Source: Pokkaliibacter plantistimulans
GTDB lineage: Bacteria; Pseudomonadota; Gammaproteobacteria; Pseudomonadales; Balneatricaceae
Direction of reading: 5' to 3'
NCBI RefSeq assembly: GCF_003194385.1
Contig: NZ_LAPT01000046.1
Coordinates: forward strand, 1 to 42,654
DNA: 42,654 nucleotides
The notes beneath the pieces were generated by a model, which was given only the letters and a program-made list of their open reading frames with translations, ran no database searches and was not told the DNA's origin. The position numbers were made by a program, and so were the translations under genes. Below, piece by piece: positions 1 to 8,236 of the stretch (its first letter is position 1; every line of letters begins with the position of its first letter).

Positions 1-2
1 CC

Positions 3-113
3 CAGAACGGCAAGAGCAAAATGCAGGCGCTAGGCGCGGCGATGCGCAAGCTGGTACAGATTTGTTTTGGTGTGGTGAAACATCAAAACGAATATTGCCC
101 TCAAGTCGCGTGA
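3..113 (+). CDS. IS110-family transposase, C-terminal end (5' part outside the window)
   Basis: The frame is open from base 3 to a TGA at 111-113 and encodes 36 residues. They read like the conserved tail of IS110-family DEDD transposases: GKSKMQALGAAMRKL, then a short hydrophobic stretch with FGVVKHQ and a final proline-containing tail. In the family this region belongs to the C-terminal Transposase_20 part, which carries the catalytic serine further upstream. Only the end of the gene is in the window, so it cannot be said whether the element is intact. No other part of the element is visible to the right. Confidence 0.75.
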   Translation, partial: QNGKSKMQALGAAMRKLVQICFGVVKHQNEYCPQVA

Positions 114-126
114 TGCGATTTGAGGG
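97..126 (+). terminator. Hairpin at the end of the IS110 transposase
   Basis: CCCTCAAGTCGC (98-109) and GCGATTTGAGGG form a 12-bp stem with one G-T pair around a 5-base loop. It starts inside the last codons of the transposase and spans its stop codon. No T-tract follows, so it may be a terminator or a structural part of the element's right end. Confidence 0.45.
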
Positions 127-181
127 CAGTTAGGAGAGATGGTATCTACCGATACACCTGTATCAAGTACCTGCCCGACAA

Positions 182-232
182 GTAGGGTGTGATGAACGCA
201 GTGAATCGCACCGGCTTTTGTGCGGTAAATCG
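182..232. repeat. Dispersed palindromic repeat (GTAGGGTG...GAATCGCACCGG type)
   Basis: The segment starts GTAGGGTGTGATGAACGC and runs to AATCGCACCGG; a second AATCGCACCGG lies about 20 bases on. GTGTGAT and AATCGCAC can pair. The same core, GTAGG..TG...GAAYCGCACCGG, recurs twice between antB and antC (minus strand, 7530-7708), so this is a dispersed intergenic repeat and not coding sequence. Confidence 0.5.
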
Positions 233-257
233 CACCGGAAGTCCCCGTGACTACCCT

Positions 258-1118
258 TCAACGCAGGTTGTAGAGACCGAGCACATCCCTGACCAGCTGG
301 CCGCCGTCGGCGAAGAAGTAATCCAGCACGCCAAAGTGATCGACCTCTGGCAACGGCAGATAATCGGCGTCGATACCACGTTCCAGCAGCAGGGTCAGAT
401 AGTCTTTCGACTGGCGGTGAAACTCGCTGCTTTCCAGAGCGCCTACCCGCAGCCTGACCGGAGCCCGGTTCAGTACCGGCAGGAACTGCGGACTGTAGCG
501 GTCGACATCCCGACTGGTCAGGTACAGCGACGGCTGCAGCCAGGAATGCGGGAACGGGCGCAGATCAAACAGCCCGCTGATCGCTACGATGCCTTTGACC
601 AGATCAGCAGGCAGACCATAGTCACCGGCCCAGTCAGTGGTCAGCATCATGGCGCTGAGATGGCCACCGGCGGAATGCCCCGATACCGTGATGCGCTCAG
701 GGTCGCCGCCAAAGCTGTCTGCCTGCTTGTACACCCAGGCCAGTGCCGCGCGACACTGGCGGACGATTTCCCCCAGCGCCACCACCGGACACAGGGCATA
801 GTTGACCACCACCACAGTGATGCCGTGCCCGACCAGCTGCCGCGCCACCAGCGCATAGTCAGCACTGGACCCCGCGCGCCAGTAGCCGCCATGCAGGAAC
901 ACATGCACCGGCGCCTGTGGCTGCGCCGCCGGGAAGATATCCAGATATTCCGCCCGGGTGGGGCCATAGCTCACACTGCGTGACTGCCCCAGCGCCGCCA
1001 GAGTGGCGGCACTCTGTTCGGCGTAACGGCTCATGATGGCCTGACGGTCCAGACCAATGGTGGGGTCATACTGGGCGTTGATTTCCACCTCGGTGCGGAA
1101 GGTACGATACAAACTCAT
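258..1118 (-). CDS. Alpha/beta hydrolase, arylformamidase-like
   Basis: The 286-residue protein is a cytoplasmic alpha/beta hydrolase with no signal peptide. It has the oxyanion-hole motif HGGYW (76-80), the nucleophile elbow GHSAGG (147-152, Ser149) and a likely catalytic histidine in VDHF (His261). HGGYW plus GHSAGG is typical of the kynurenine formamidase/esterase branch, which hydrolyses N-formylkynurenine or related aryl formamides and esters. The gene lies 30 bp behind livF and is probably the last gene of the transporter operon. The antABC genes upstream make an N-acyl or N-formyl aromatic amine that yields anthranilate a reasonable guess for the substrate. That is inference; a general carboxylesterase is the alternative. 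Confidence 0.75.
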   Translation of the reverse strand: MSLYRTFRTEVEINAQYDPTIGLDRQAIMSRYAEQSAATLAALGQSRSVSYGPTRAEYLDIFPAAQPQAPVHVFLHGGYWRAGSSADYALVARQLVGHGITVVVVNYALCPVVALGEIVRQCRAALAWVYKQADSFGGDPERITVSGHSAGGHLSAMMLTTDWAGDYGLPADLVKGIVAISGLFDLRPFPHSWLQPSLYLTSRDVDRYSPQFLPVLNRAPVRLRVGALESSEFHRQSKDYLTLLLERGIDADYLPLPEVDHFGVLDYFFADGGQLVRDVLGLYNLR

Positions 1119-1148
1119 AGGTAGCGTTGCTCTCGACGGTACGAAGAA

Positions 1149-1850
1149 TCAGATGCCCAGATAACGGTGCTGCACCTGGGGGTCCTGCTGCAGCTGGGCC
1201 GAATTACCCTGCCATACCACCCTGCCCTTCTCCAAGACAAAATGGTGATCGGCAATGCGCAACAGTGCGTCCAGATTTTTATCGATGACCAGAATCGACT
1301 GTCCCTGAGATTTGAGGTACGTCAGGCAGGCCCAGATTTCATCGCGGATAATCGGTGCCAGCCCTTCGGTGGCTTCATCCAGAATCAGCAGACGCGGGTT
1401 GATCATCAGCGCCCGGCCAATGGCCAGCATCTGCTGCTCACCGCCGGACAGCTGATTGCCCATGTTGAGCTGTCGCTCCTGCAGACGCGGGAACAGTTCA
1501 TACACCCGTTGCAGCGTCCACGGTGAGGCATTGCCCTGACGCTGACTGGCCGCCGCCAGCAGGTTCTCGCGGACATTGAGGTTGGGGAAGACCCGGCGCC
1601 CCTCCGGCACCAGACCGATCCCCAGCCGCGCCACCTTGTAGGACTCCAGATGCGAGACCTTGCGCCCGTCCAGAGTGACTTCCCCGCGTTTGGGTGAACG
1701 CATGCCCATGATCGAGCTGACGGTGGTGGTCTTGCCCATGCCGTTGCGGCCGAGCATGGTCACTACCTGCCCCTCTTCCACCTGCAGGTCTACCCCGAAC
1801 AGGGCCTGACTGCTGCCGTAGTAGGTTTCAATCGCTTTGACTTGCAGCAT
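1149..1850 (-). CDS. livF: ABC transporter ATP-binding protein, LivF type
   Basis: The 233-residue ATPase belongs to the branched-chain amino acid/HAAT transporter class. Visible are Walker A (GRNGMGKTT, about 34-42), the LSGGEQQ signature (about 133-139) and Walker B with LLILDEATEGL just after it. Length and sequence fit LivF, the shorter of the two LivFG ATPases. Its ATG overlaps the livG stop (ATGA), which indicates translational coupling. Together with LivG it would power the LivHM permease. HAAT-family transporters also carry urea, amides and aromatic acids, so the gene name gives the family and not the substrate. Confidence 0.9.
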   Translation of the reverse strand: MLQVKAIETYYGSSQALFGVDLQVEEGQVVTMLGRNGMGKTTTVSSIMGMRSPKRGEVTLDGRKVSHLESYKVARLGIGLVPEGRRVFPNLNVRENLLAAASQRQGNASPWTLQRVYELFPRLQERQLNMGNQLSGGEQQMLAIGRALMINPRLLILDEATEGLAPIIRDEIWACLTYLKSQGQSILVIDKNLDALLRIADHHFVLEKGRVVWQGNSAQLQQDPQVQHRYLGI

Positions 1851-2614
1851 CAGGCCGCCTCCTCGCCCAGATAGGCTTCACGTACCCGTTGATCGTTGCG
1901 GATTTCCGCCGCCGTACCGGTCACCAGCGGCTTGCCGTAGACCAGTACCGTCAGCCGGTCGGACAGCGAGAACACCGCATCCATATCGTGCTCCACCAGC
2001 AGGATGCTGTGCTCGCCCTTCAGTGCCTGCAGCAACTCCACCATCTGCCCCGATTCTTCCGGGCTCATCCCCGCCATCGGCTCATCCAGCAGCAGCATGC
2101 TGGGCTCAGCGGCGAGAGTCATGGCGATTTCCAGCTGGCGCTTCTCGCCGTGAGCTAGATTGCCTGCCAGTACCGAGGCACGATGGGCCAGTCTCACCCG
2201 CTCTAAACAGCGGAACGCCGGCTCACGCAGCCGCGCGTCACTGGCCGCCGGACGCCAGAAGCGGAAGCTGTGGCCTTGCAGCGCCTGCACTGCCAGCGCC
2301 ACGTTGTCGATGACGCTCATTTCCTCAAAGATCGAGGTGATCTGGTAGGAACGCACCAGTCCGCGGTGGGCACGCTGATGAATCGGCATCCGGGTAATGT
2401 CGGCGCCATGAAAGCGAATCTGCCCCTGATCGGAGAAAATCTCCCCTGACAGCTGTTTGATCAGTGTGGTCTTACCGGCGCCATTGGGGCCGATCAGCGC
2501 ATGCAGCTCACCTTTGGCGACACAAATATCGGCATGATCGGTGGCGACCAGCTGGCCATAACGTTTGACCAGCCCGCGGGCTTCCAGCGCCCAGGGCGTA
2601 TCGGTTGTGCTCAT
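1850..2614 (-). CDS. livG: ABC transporter ATP-binding protein, LivG type
   Basis: The 254-residue ATPase has Walker A GPNGAGKTT, a LivG-like signature (LAHGEKRQLEIA in place of LSGGQ) and Walker B LLLDEPMAGM. The frame is open to 2761, but the ATG at 2614 is chosen because it overlaps the livM stop as ATGA and begins a normal LivG N terminus (MSTTDTPWALEARGLVKRYG). The unusual signature is typical of LivG/UrtD proteins. The gene sits between livM and livF in one tightly coupled operon. Confidence 0.9.
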   Translation of the reverse strand: MSTTDTPWALEARGLVKRYGQLVATDHADICVAKGELHALIGPNGAGKTTLIKQLSGEIFSDQGQIRFHGADITRMPIHQRAHRGLVRSYQITSIFEEMSVIDNVALAVQALQGHSFRFWRPAASDARLREPAFRCLERVRLAHRASVLAGNLAHGEKRQLEIAMTLAAEPSMLLLDEPMAGMSPEESGQMVELLQALKGEHSILLVEHDMDAVFSLSDRLTVLVYGKPLVTGTAAEIRNDQRVREAYLGEEAA

Positions 2615-3705
2615 GGCTGCTCCTTGCGAATCAGATAGCCATAGATGCCGCCCTTGGCGAACAGCACCACCAGAATCAGGAAGGGGCCGAAGAACAGCAT
2701 CCAGTGTTCGGTAATACCGGACAGCACATCCTCCACCAGCAGGAATGCAAAGGCACCCCACAAGGGCCCGAGCAGGGTGCCGAGGCCGCCCAGCAATACC
2801 ATCACCATCAGCTCGCCGGACATTTTCCAGTGCAGCAGGTTGGGGCTAACGTATTCCATCTGGTTGCCAATCAGCGCACCCGCCAGACCGGCACCGGCAC
2901 CGGCCAGTGCAAAGGCCATCAGCCGGTAGCGATAGGTGGGGAAGCCCATGGCCTGCATGCGCTGCTCATTCTGTTTGCAGCCACGCAGCACCATGCCAAA
3001 ACGGGCGGCAATCAGGCGTTGTACCAGCAGATAAATCAGCAGCAGGCAGCCGAAGCAGACGTAATAGAAGGTCAGGTCGTTATCCAGATCGAGCCCCAGC
3101 AGAGTGTTACGGCTCATCAGGTTCATGCCGTCATCGCCACCGTACTGATCCAGCGACACGAAGATGAAGTAAATCATCTGCGCAAAGGCCAGGGTCAGCA
3201 TCAGGAAGTACACCCCGCTGGTACGCAGGCTGATGGCACCGATCAGCAGTGCCGCCAGCGCTGACAGCAGGATCGCCACAGGCCACACGACAATGGCATC
3301 GTTACTGGCTGCCAGCTCGAAGGGCCATTCCATCAGCGCCGTACCGTACATGAAGTTCTGCGCGGTGATGCCGACCACGTAGGCACCGATGCCGAAGAAG
3401 GCGGCATGACCGAGGCTGAGCATGCCGCCGTAGCCGAGAATCAGATTGAGGCTGATGGCCGCAATGCCGTAGATCATGCAGCGGCTGACCAGCGTCAGCA
3501 GGAAGCTGTTGTCCAACACGGCGAGCAGTACCGGCAGCGCCAGCAGCACGGCAAAGGTCAGCAGAGTCAGCCAGCGCGACAACGGCCAGCGACGGCCTGT
3601 GCCGTGACTGACCTGCACTTTGCCGTGCTGCTGGCTGCTGGCCGGTGCCAGCGGCTCATTGAGGGCCACCGTTTCACCGAGGGTTGTGGTTTTAGTGACT
3701 TGCAT
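2611..3705 (-). CDS. livM: ABC transporter permease, LivM type
   Basis: The 364-residue inner-membrane permease belongs to the BPD_transp_2 family. After a polar N-terminal stretch of about 50 residues it is a series of hydrophobic segments containing LNLILGYGGMLSLGHAAFFGIGAY, the characteristic LivM/UrtC region (quoted here only as LILGYGGMLSLGHAAFFGIG). Its ATG lies inside the end of livH (14-bp overlap) and its stop overlaps the livG start. It pairs with LivH to form the channel. Confidence 0.9.
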   Translation of the reverse strand: MQVTKTTTLGETVALNEPLAPASSQQHGKVQVSHGTGRRWPLSRWLTLLTFAVLLALPVLLAVLDNSFLLTLVSRCMIYGIAAISLNLILGYGGMLSLGHAAFFGIGAYVVGITAQNFMYGTALMEWPFELAASNDAIVVWPVAILLSALAALLIGAISLRTSGVYFLMLTLAFAQMIYFIFVSLDQYGGDDGMNLMSRNTLLGLDLDNDLTFYYVCFGCLLLIYLLVQRLIAARFGMVLRGCKQNEQRMQAMGFPTYRYRLMAFALAGAGAGLAGALIGNQMEYVSPNLLHWKMSGELMVMVLLGGLGTLLGPLWGAFAFLLVEDVLSGITEHWMLFFGPFLILVVLFAKGGIYGYLIRKEQP

Positions 3706-4606
3706 TGAACAGCCCTCTTGGTCGGAAAATCAGCACAACGGCCATCAGCAGATAGATCAGGATCGACGACAGCGCCGCGCCCATGCTGTCGGCGGCACCG
3801 CCGGACAGTGCCATCCGCATCAGCTCCGGCATGAAGGCACGGCCCAGCGTATCGACCACCCCGACCAGCACCGCCCCGGCCAGCGCGCCTTTGATGGAGC
3901 CGATGCCGCCGATGACGATCACCACAAAGGTCAGAATCAGAATGCTCTCGCCCATGCCGCTCTCGACCGACAGAATCGGCCCGGCCATCACCCCTGCCAG
4001 CGCAGCCAGCAGCGCCCCCAGCCCGAACACCAGGGAATACAGCAGTTTGATGTTGACGCCGAGGGCAGCAATCATCTCGCGGTCGGAGGAACCGGCACGA
4101 ATAGCCATGCCCAGCCGGGTACGGTTGATCAGCAGATAGAGGAAGATCGCCACGACGATACCGACGCCAATCACACCAATACGGAACAGCGGATAATTCA
4201 GCCCCGGCAGCAGCTCTACCGAGCCGGACAGCGCGGCGGGAATATCGAAGAATAGCGGGGTCTTGCCCCAGATCACCTGCACCGCCTCATTGCAGAACAG
4301 GATGATGCCGAAGGTGGCGAGAATCTGTTCGAGGTGATCACGCTTGTACAGCACGCGGAAAATCAGCATCTCCACGGCGATACCGAGAATCGCCGTGGCC
4401 AGCAGCGCGCCCAGCAGCCCCAGCACAAAGCTGCCACTGCTGGCGACGATAGCGGCCGCCACGAAGGCGCCGATCATGTAGAAGGAACCGTGGGCCAGGT
4501 TGACCAGGTTCATGATGCCGAACACCAGTGTCAACCCGGACGCCATCAAAAACAGCATGACGCCGAACTGCAGGCCGTTCAGCAGTTGTTCGAGAAACAG
4601 AATCAT
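3692..4606 (-). CDS. livH: ABC transporter permease, LivH type
   Basis: The 304-residue permease contains GLTLVFGIMNLVNLAHGSFY near the N terminus, diagnostic for LivH/UrtB proteins. The open frame extends upstream to 4663, but the ATG at 4606 gives the standard N terminus MILFLEQLLNGLQ and has GGAG about 10 bases before it, so the longer start is rejected. The protein is almost wholly hydrophobic. It lies about 150 bp downstream of the binding-protein gene, with a stable hairpin in the gap, and overlaps livM. Confidence 0.9.
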   Translation of the reverse strand: MILFLEQLLNGLQFGVMLFLMASGLTLVFGIMNLVNLAHGSFYMIGAFVAAAIVASSGSFVLGLLGALLATAILGIAVEMLIFRVLYKRDHLEQILATFGIILFCNEAVQVIWGKTPLFFDIPAALSGSVELLPGLNYPLFRIGVIGVGIVVAIFLYLLINRTRLGMAIRAGSSDREMIAALGVNIKLLYSLVFGLGALLAALAGVMAGPILSVESGMGESILILTFVVIVIGGIGSIKGALAGAVLVGVVDTLGRAFMPELMRMALSGGAADSMGAALSSILIYLLMAVVLIFRPRGLFNASH

Positions 4607-4667
4607 AATGCGCAATCTCCACCCTGCGACGGCAGCGCCTGACGCCAACAGCCGCTCAGGCATTGCC

Positions 4668-4690
4668 TGCTGCGGGCATCACCCGCAGCA
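4668..4690 (-). other. Hairpin between the binding-protein gene and livH
   Basis: A perfect 9-bp stem, TGCTGCGGG/CCCGCAGCA, flanks a 5-base loop. There is no U-run. A stem at this place in a transporter operon commonly protects the upstream message or lowers read-through, so that more binding protein than permease is made. Confidence 0.5.
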
Positions 4691-4756
4691 CTACTTTCAG
4701 AACGTGCTCATAACAGCGGATAACCGGCGCGTGTCAGCGCCGGTCGTGGCACGTTC

Positions 4757-5986
4757 TCAGAGCTTGCATTCGCTGACGTAGGCATCCTGATGCTGCTCAA
4801 ATACCTTGCTGACGGTCTTGTTGGCATAGCTGCCATCGTCCAGCTTGATAACCTGACGCACGTAGATGTCTTGAATCGGGTGGTGATTGGTATTGAAGCG
4901 GAAGCTGCCCCGCACCGAACTGAAGTCAGCGGCCATCAGCGCCTTGCGCACCGCATCCTTGTCATCCAGCTTGCCATCGACCTGCTTCAGCGCGCTGCCG
5001 ATCAGGTTGGCTGCATCGTAGGCCTGAGCGGCATACAGCGTGGGGTAACGGCCATAGGCGGTGTGGAATGCCTGCACGAACTCGGCATTACCCGCCGCAG
5101 GCAGATCATCATTCCATTCGGAACTGTTCATCACCCCTTCGGCAGCCGCACCGACCGCGCCGAGCAGACGGCGGTCAAAGGAGAAGCCGGGGCCAAAGAT
5201 CTTCACTTCGCTCTTCATGCCGGCCTGATCGTACTGCTTGAGGAAGTTGACCCCGAGGCCGCCGGGCAGGAAGTAGAACACCGCATCCGGCTTGTCGGCA
5301 CGAATCTGCGAAATCAGCGCGGCATAGTCAGACTGATCCAGCTTGGTATAGACCTCCTGTTTGACCTCACCCTTGTAGAACCGCTTGAAGCCGGTCAGTG
5401 CATCCTTACCTGCCGGATAGTTGGGCGCAATCAGGAACACGCTCTTGTAGCCCTGCTGGGTCAGGTATTCGCCCATGGCTTCGTGCATGTTGTCGTTCTG
5501 ATAGGCGACGTTGAAATAGTTGGGGTTGCACATCTTGCCCGCGAAGGGCGCCGGGGCCGCGTTGGCGCCGACGAAGAACAGGCCGTCCTTGAGCACGCTC
5601 GGCACCACGGCCATGGCCACGTTGGAGAACATAATGCCGGTCATCATGTCGATCTTGTCACTCTTGATCATGCGCTCGGCAATCTGCTTACCCTTCTGCG
5701 GATCACCGGCATCGTCATCCACCAGCAGCTCCACCGGTATTCCACCGAGGCTGCCCTTGCCCTGCTCGACGGCCAGCTTGAAGCCGTCACGCATGTCTTC
5801 ACCAAGATAACCGCCCTTGGTCGACAGGGTGGTAATCATCCCCAGCTTGACGGGTTCAGCCGCCACAGCGGTGCTCAGCAGGCTGCTGCCTGCCAGTACC
5901 AGTGCGGCACCACAGAGGCCCGGCAACAGGCGCTGAGATACGGCGGAGAAACGCGAAGGATTGGAAACATAAGACTGTTTTGGCAT
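4757..5986 (-). CDS. ABC transporter periplasmic substrate-binding protein (Peripla_BP_6 family)
   Basis: The 409-residue protein has a long signal peptide (basic start, hydrophobic stretch LLPGLCGAALVLAGSSLL, likely cleavage after AVAA near residue 43). The mature protein begins EPVKLGMITTLS and includes GGYLGEDMRDGFKLAVEQG, typical of type I LivJ/aromatic-acid binding proteins. An AGGGTGA ribosome site lies about 5 bases before the ATG. It is the first gene of the SBP-livHMGF-hydrolase unit. The gene just upstream is antC, so an aromatic substrate such as anthranilate or a precursor is plausible. Amino acids, amides and urea are alternatives for this family. Confidence 0.85.
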   Translation of the reverse strand: MPKQSYVSNPSRFSAVSQRLLPGLCGAALVLAGSSLLSTAVAAEPVKLGMITTLSTKGGYLGEDMRDGFKLAVEQGKGSLGGIPVELLVDDDAGDPQKGKQIAERMIKSDKIDMMTGIMFSNVAMAVVPSVLKDGLFFVGANAAPAPFAGKMCNPNYFNVAYQNDNMHEAMGEYLTQQGYKSVFLIAPNYPAGKDALTGFKRFYKGEVKQEVYTKLDQSDYAALISQIRADKPDAVFYFLPGGLGVNFLKQYDQAGMKSEVKIFGPGFSFDRRLLGAVGAAAEGVMNSSEWNDDLPAAGNAEFVQAFHTAYGRYPTLYAAQAYDAANLIGSALKQVDGKLDDKDAVRKALMAADFSSVRGSFRFNTNHHPIQDIYVRQVIKLDDGSYANKTVSKVFEQHQDAYVSECKL

Positions 5987-6425
5987 TCAAATCACCCTGG
6001 CTCTTTGCAATCAAGATCTCGCTATCTGCCCCGCCGCACTCGGGCCTACGGTGACAGACAACAGCGCTCTGCCGACAGCTCGCACAGGCGGCGCCGGTCG
6101 TTGTGTTGAAACTCAATTGTGACTACTGCGGGTACTGCATACTGCTCAGTTGCGGGTACTGCGTGGTGCGAATGTGAAGCCTGCTTGTGCACGGGCATGA
6201 TCACCGGCCTTCTCCCCACAAGCCGGGTAGAGGCGGTCTGTTGCGTCAGGTTGCGGCCTGCTGGATGTCCATTTGTAACCCAGCTAATGCACTGCGGCTA
6301 TCCTGAAATTGCACTTTTGTTATCCGTTTTATTGCGCAGTGCGTGCACTTTTTATTCGCGCCCGGCGAGGGCAATGGACGGCCATCGCCGGGCGCTTCCG
6401 TGACTATTCAGCCGTAAAGGCGTGC
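5987..6425 (-). promoter_or_regulatory. Intergenic region upstream of the transporter operon, with 12-bp direct repeats
   Basis: No gene is seen in these 440 bp. The sequence TGCGGGTACTGC occurs twice, at 6127-6138 and 6151-6162 (24-bp period), about 140-175 bp upstream of the binding-protein start. This could be a direct-repeat operator. No convincing -35/-10 pair could be chosen. The left edge of antC's terminator hairpin is also here. Confidence 0.35.
6358..6395 (-). terminator. Long hairpin downstream of antC
   Basis: An 11-bp perfect stem, GCGCCCGGCGA/TCGCCGGGCGC, encloses a smaller ATGG/CCAT stem. It lies about 30 bp beyond the antC stop on the minus strand. The bases after it are A-rich, not T-rich, so it is terminator-like rather than a textbook intrinsic terminator. 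Confidence 0.5.
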
Positions 6426-7460
6426 TCAGTCCTTGCTGTTGCTTTCGACAAACTTCTCGAAGTACAGCTGGCCGCCGGTGATCTCCTGCTGGCTCAGCCA
6501 CTGGCGTACCGCTTCCACCATCGGTGGCGGGCCGCACATATACATGTCGAACGGCTGCCCCTGCAGCAGCGACACATCCAGATGGTCAGGGATGACACCG
6601 CATTTGCCCTGCCACGTCTCCGCCGGTTTCATCACCACCGCATGCCAGCTGAAGCCGGGGATGCGCGTCACATAGCTCTGCAGCCGTTCCAGTTCACACA
6701 GGTCAGCCTCGGTGGTGACACCGTAATACAGCGTCACCGGCTGGCCGCAGCCGCCCTGTTCGGCCAGTTCATCGAGCATGCCGAGAAAGGCCGACAAACC
6801 GGTGCCGCCTGCCAGCATGTACAGCGGCTTGCTGACATGGCGGCGATAGAAAGCGCCGAACGGGGCTTCCAGTGTCAGCGGCTGACCGGGCTGGCAACGA
6901 TGGCGAATGTAGTCACTCATGGCGCCGCTTGGCAGCAGGCGGATCAGAAACTGCAGCTGATTGCTGTCATTGGGACAGGTGGCAAAGGAATAGGAGCGCC
7001 ACACCTCGCCTTCCAGATCTGGAATGCGGATACGGGCATACTGACCGGGCAGATAATCCAGCCTGCTGCTGGCGCTGGCATCCAGATGCAGAATGGCGGT
7101 CGTCGGTGACACCTGCTGCACCGAGGTCACCGTGGCCTGCAGGGTCTGGGTGCCGTCCTGACTGCACAGGCTGGAGTCAAAGTCGTAGTAGAACGACGCC
7201 GCCGAGTGCACCCGGGTCTGACAGGTCAGAATGGCACGCTCGGCCAGCTCCTGTTCGGTCAGGGCTTCTTCATCCACATAGTCCTGCTCATAACGGCCCG
7301 ATTCACAGCGGCCCTTGCAGGTGCCGCATACCCCTTCACGGCAATCCAGCGGAATGGTGATGCCATTGCGCAAAGCCGCATCCAGCAGCAGCTCATTGTG
7401 CTTGGCCTTGAAGAACAGGGTTTTGCCGTCGGCAAAACTGAACGCCACGTTATGTTGCAT
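6426..7460 (-). CDS. antC: Anthranilate 1,2-dioxygenase, electron-transfer (reductase) component
   Basis: The 344-residue protein has an N-terminal plant-type [2Fe-2S] ferredoxin domain with Cys40, Cys45, Cys48 and Cys80 (CREGVCGTC...LTCQ). FAD-binding (RxYS-like WRSYSFAT) and NAD-binding domains follow (MLAGGTGLSAFLGML; CGPPPMVEAV near the end). This is the BenC/AntC layout and length. It passes electrons from NADH to the AntAB oxygenase. The ATG at 7460 matches the family N terminus. An in-frame GTG at 7586, just after an AGGAGG inside a repeat, would add 42 non-conserved residues. The gene is separated from antB by 283 bp that contain a duplicated repeat. Confidence 0.87.
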   Translation of the reverse strand: MQHNVAFSFADGKTLFFKAKHNELLLDAALRNGITIPLDCREGVCGTCKGRCESGRYEQDYVDEEALTEQELAERAILTCQTRVHSAASFYYDFDSSLCSQDGTQTLQATVTSVQQVSPTTAILHLDASASSRLDYLPGQYARIRIPDLEGEVWRSYSFATCPNDSNQLQFLIRLLPSGAMSDYIRHRCQPGQPLTLEAPFGAFYRRHVSKPLYMLAGGTGLSAFLGMLDELAEQGGCGQPVTLYYGVTTEADLCELERLQSYVTRIPGFSWHAVVMKPAETWQGKCGVIPDHLDVSLLQGQPFDMYMCGPPPMVEAVRQWLSQQEITGGQLYFEKFVESNSKD

Positions 7461-7529
7461 AGGACTGTCTCTGTGCTGCGCCACGCCGGGCTGAACGCCC
7501 GGTGCGGATTGATCTTGTTGGAATAGATG

Positions 7530-7708
7530 GAGCGTCGTGCCGCCTGTCTGGCGGTCAGCCCGGTGCGGTTCGTACCTCACCGACACCCTACCTCCTGCAC
7601 TATCGCCGGAGTTGGGAAATGGCGGCTGAGCATCGTGCCGCCCGTCTGGCTGTCAGCCCGGTGCGGTTCGTACCTCACCGGCATCCTACCTCCTGCACTA
7701 TTGCCGAA
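7530..7708 (-). repeat. Two 81-bp direct repeats between antB and antC
   Basis: Copies at 7530-7610 and 7628-7708 (98-bp period) match at about nine bases in ten. Each contains two small hairpins (GCCGCC..GGCGG in copy 1; GTG.GGT TCGT ACC.CAC in both) and, on the minus strand, AGGAGGTAGG followed by a start-like codon. The core resembles the repeat at 182-232. They look like REP/BIME-type elements inserted inside the ant operon. Confidence 0.75.
7577..7684 (-). other. Repeat-borne mini-ORF with strong ribosome site
   Basis: On the minus strand the right-hand repeat copy carries AGGAGGTAGG directly before an ATG and a 35-codon frame beginning MPVRYEPHRADSQTGGT. The left-hand copy encodes almost the same peptide from a GTG at 7586 and runs in frame into antC. 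Being repeat-derived, this is probably not a functional protein, but it could affect antC translation. Confidence 0.3.
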
Positions 7709-7743
7709 GGCGGAAAGCTGTGGCTGAACGCCGTGACCGCGTA

Positions 7744-8235
7744 CTACAGGTGATAGAAGTCCAGCACGGAGTTGATCACATCGTTGAACAGCACCACGTG
7801 CTTGCGGCTGATCTTCCAGCTGTCACCGGCGGGCACCAGGGTGTAGGTCACCTGACCATAGAACTGCTCCGACAGGCCAAGACGGGTATACAGCGTGTGC
7901 CAGCCTGCTTTCACTTCCAGCGTGCCTTGTTGCGCCTGCTCACTGATGCGCACGTTGCTGACCTGATGCAGGGTGCGTGGCAGCGGGTTGGACGCGGCTG
8001 ACTTGCCAGTACGCAGGCGGAACACCCGGTCTTCCAGCCCTGAACGGTTGCTGTAATAAATCAGTGACATGCCGCGCCTGGGATCGGTGGTGTACTCGTA
8101 TTCCGAATCCCACTGCGGTACATGGAATTCGCTGTCTTCGGTAAACAGCTCCAGATAGGCGTCCCAGTCACGGGCGTCGCACAGTGCGGCCTTGTGGTAG
8201 AGAAACTGTTCAATATCGTGCTGCAACTGACTCAT
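7744..8235 (-). CDS. antB: Anthranilate 1,2-dioxygenase, small (beta) subunit
   Basis: The 163-residue protein is a ring-hydroxylating dioxygenase beta subunit, a cystatin-like fold with a structural role in the alpha3beta3 oxygenase. The segments FLYHKAALCDARDWDAYLEL, RGMSLIYYSNRSGLEDRVFR and the C-terminal INSVLDFYHL are those of AntB as I know it from Acinetobacter and Pseudomonas. A near-ideal GGAGG lies 6-7 bases before the ATG. antA ends one base upstream, so the two subunits are co-translated. Confidence 0.9.
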   Translation of the reverse strand: MSQLQHDIEQFLYHKAALCDARDWDAYLELFTEDSEFHVPQWDSEYEYTTDPRRGMSLIYYSNRSGLEDRVFRLRTGKSAASNPLPRTLHQVSNVRISEQAQQGTLEVKAGWHTLYTRLGLSEQFYGQVTYTLVPAGDSWKISRKHVVLFNDVINSVLDFYHL

Positions 8236-8236
8236 T

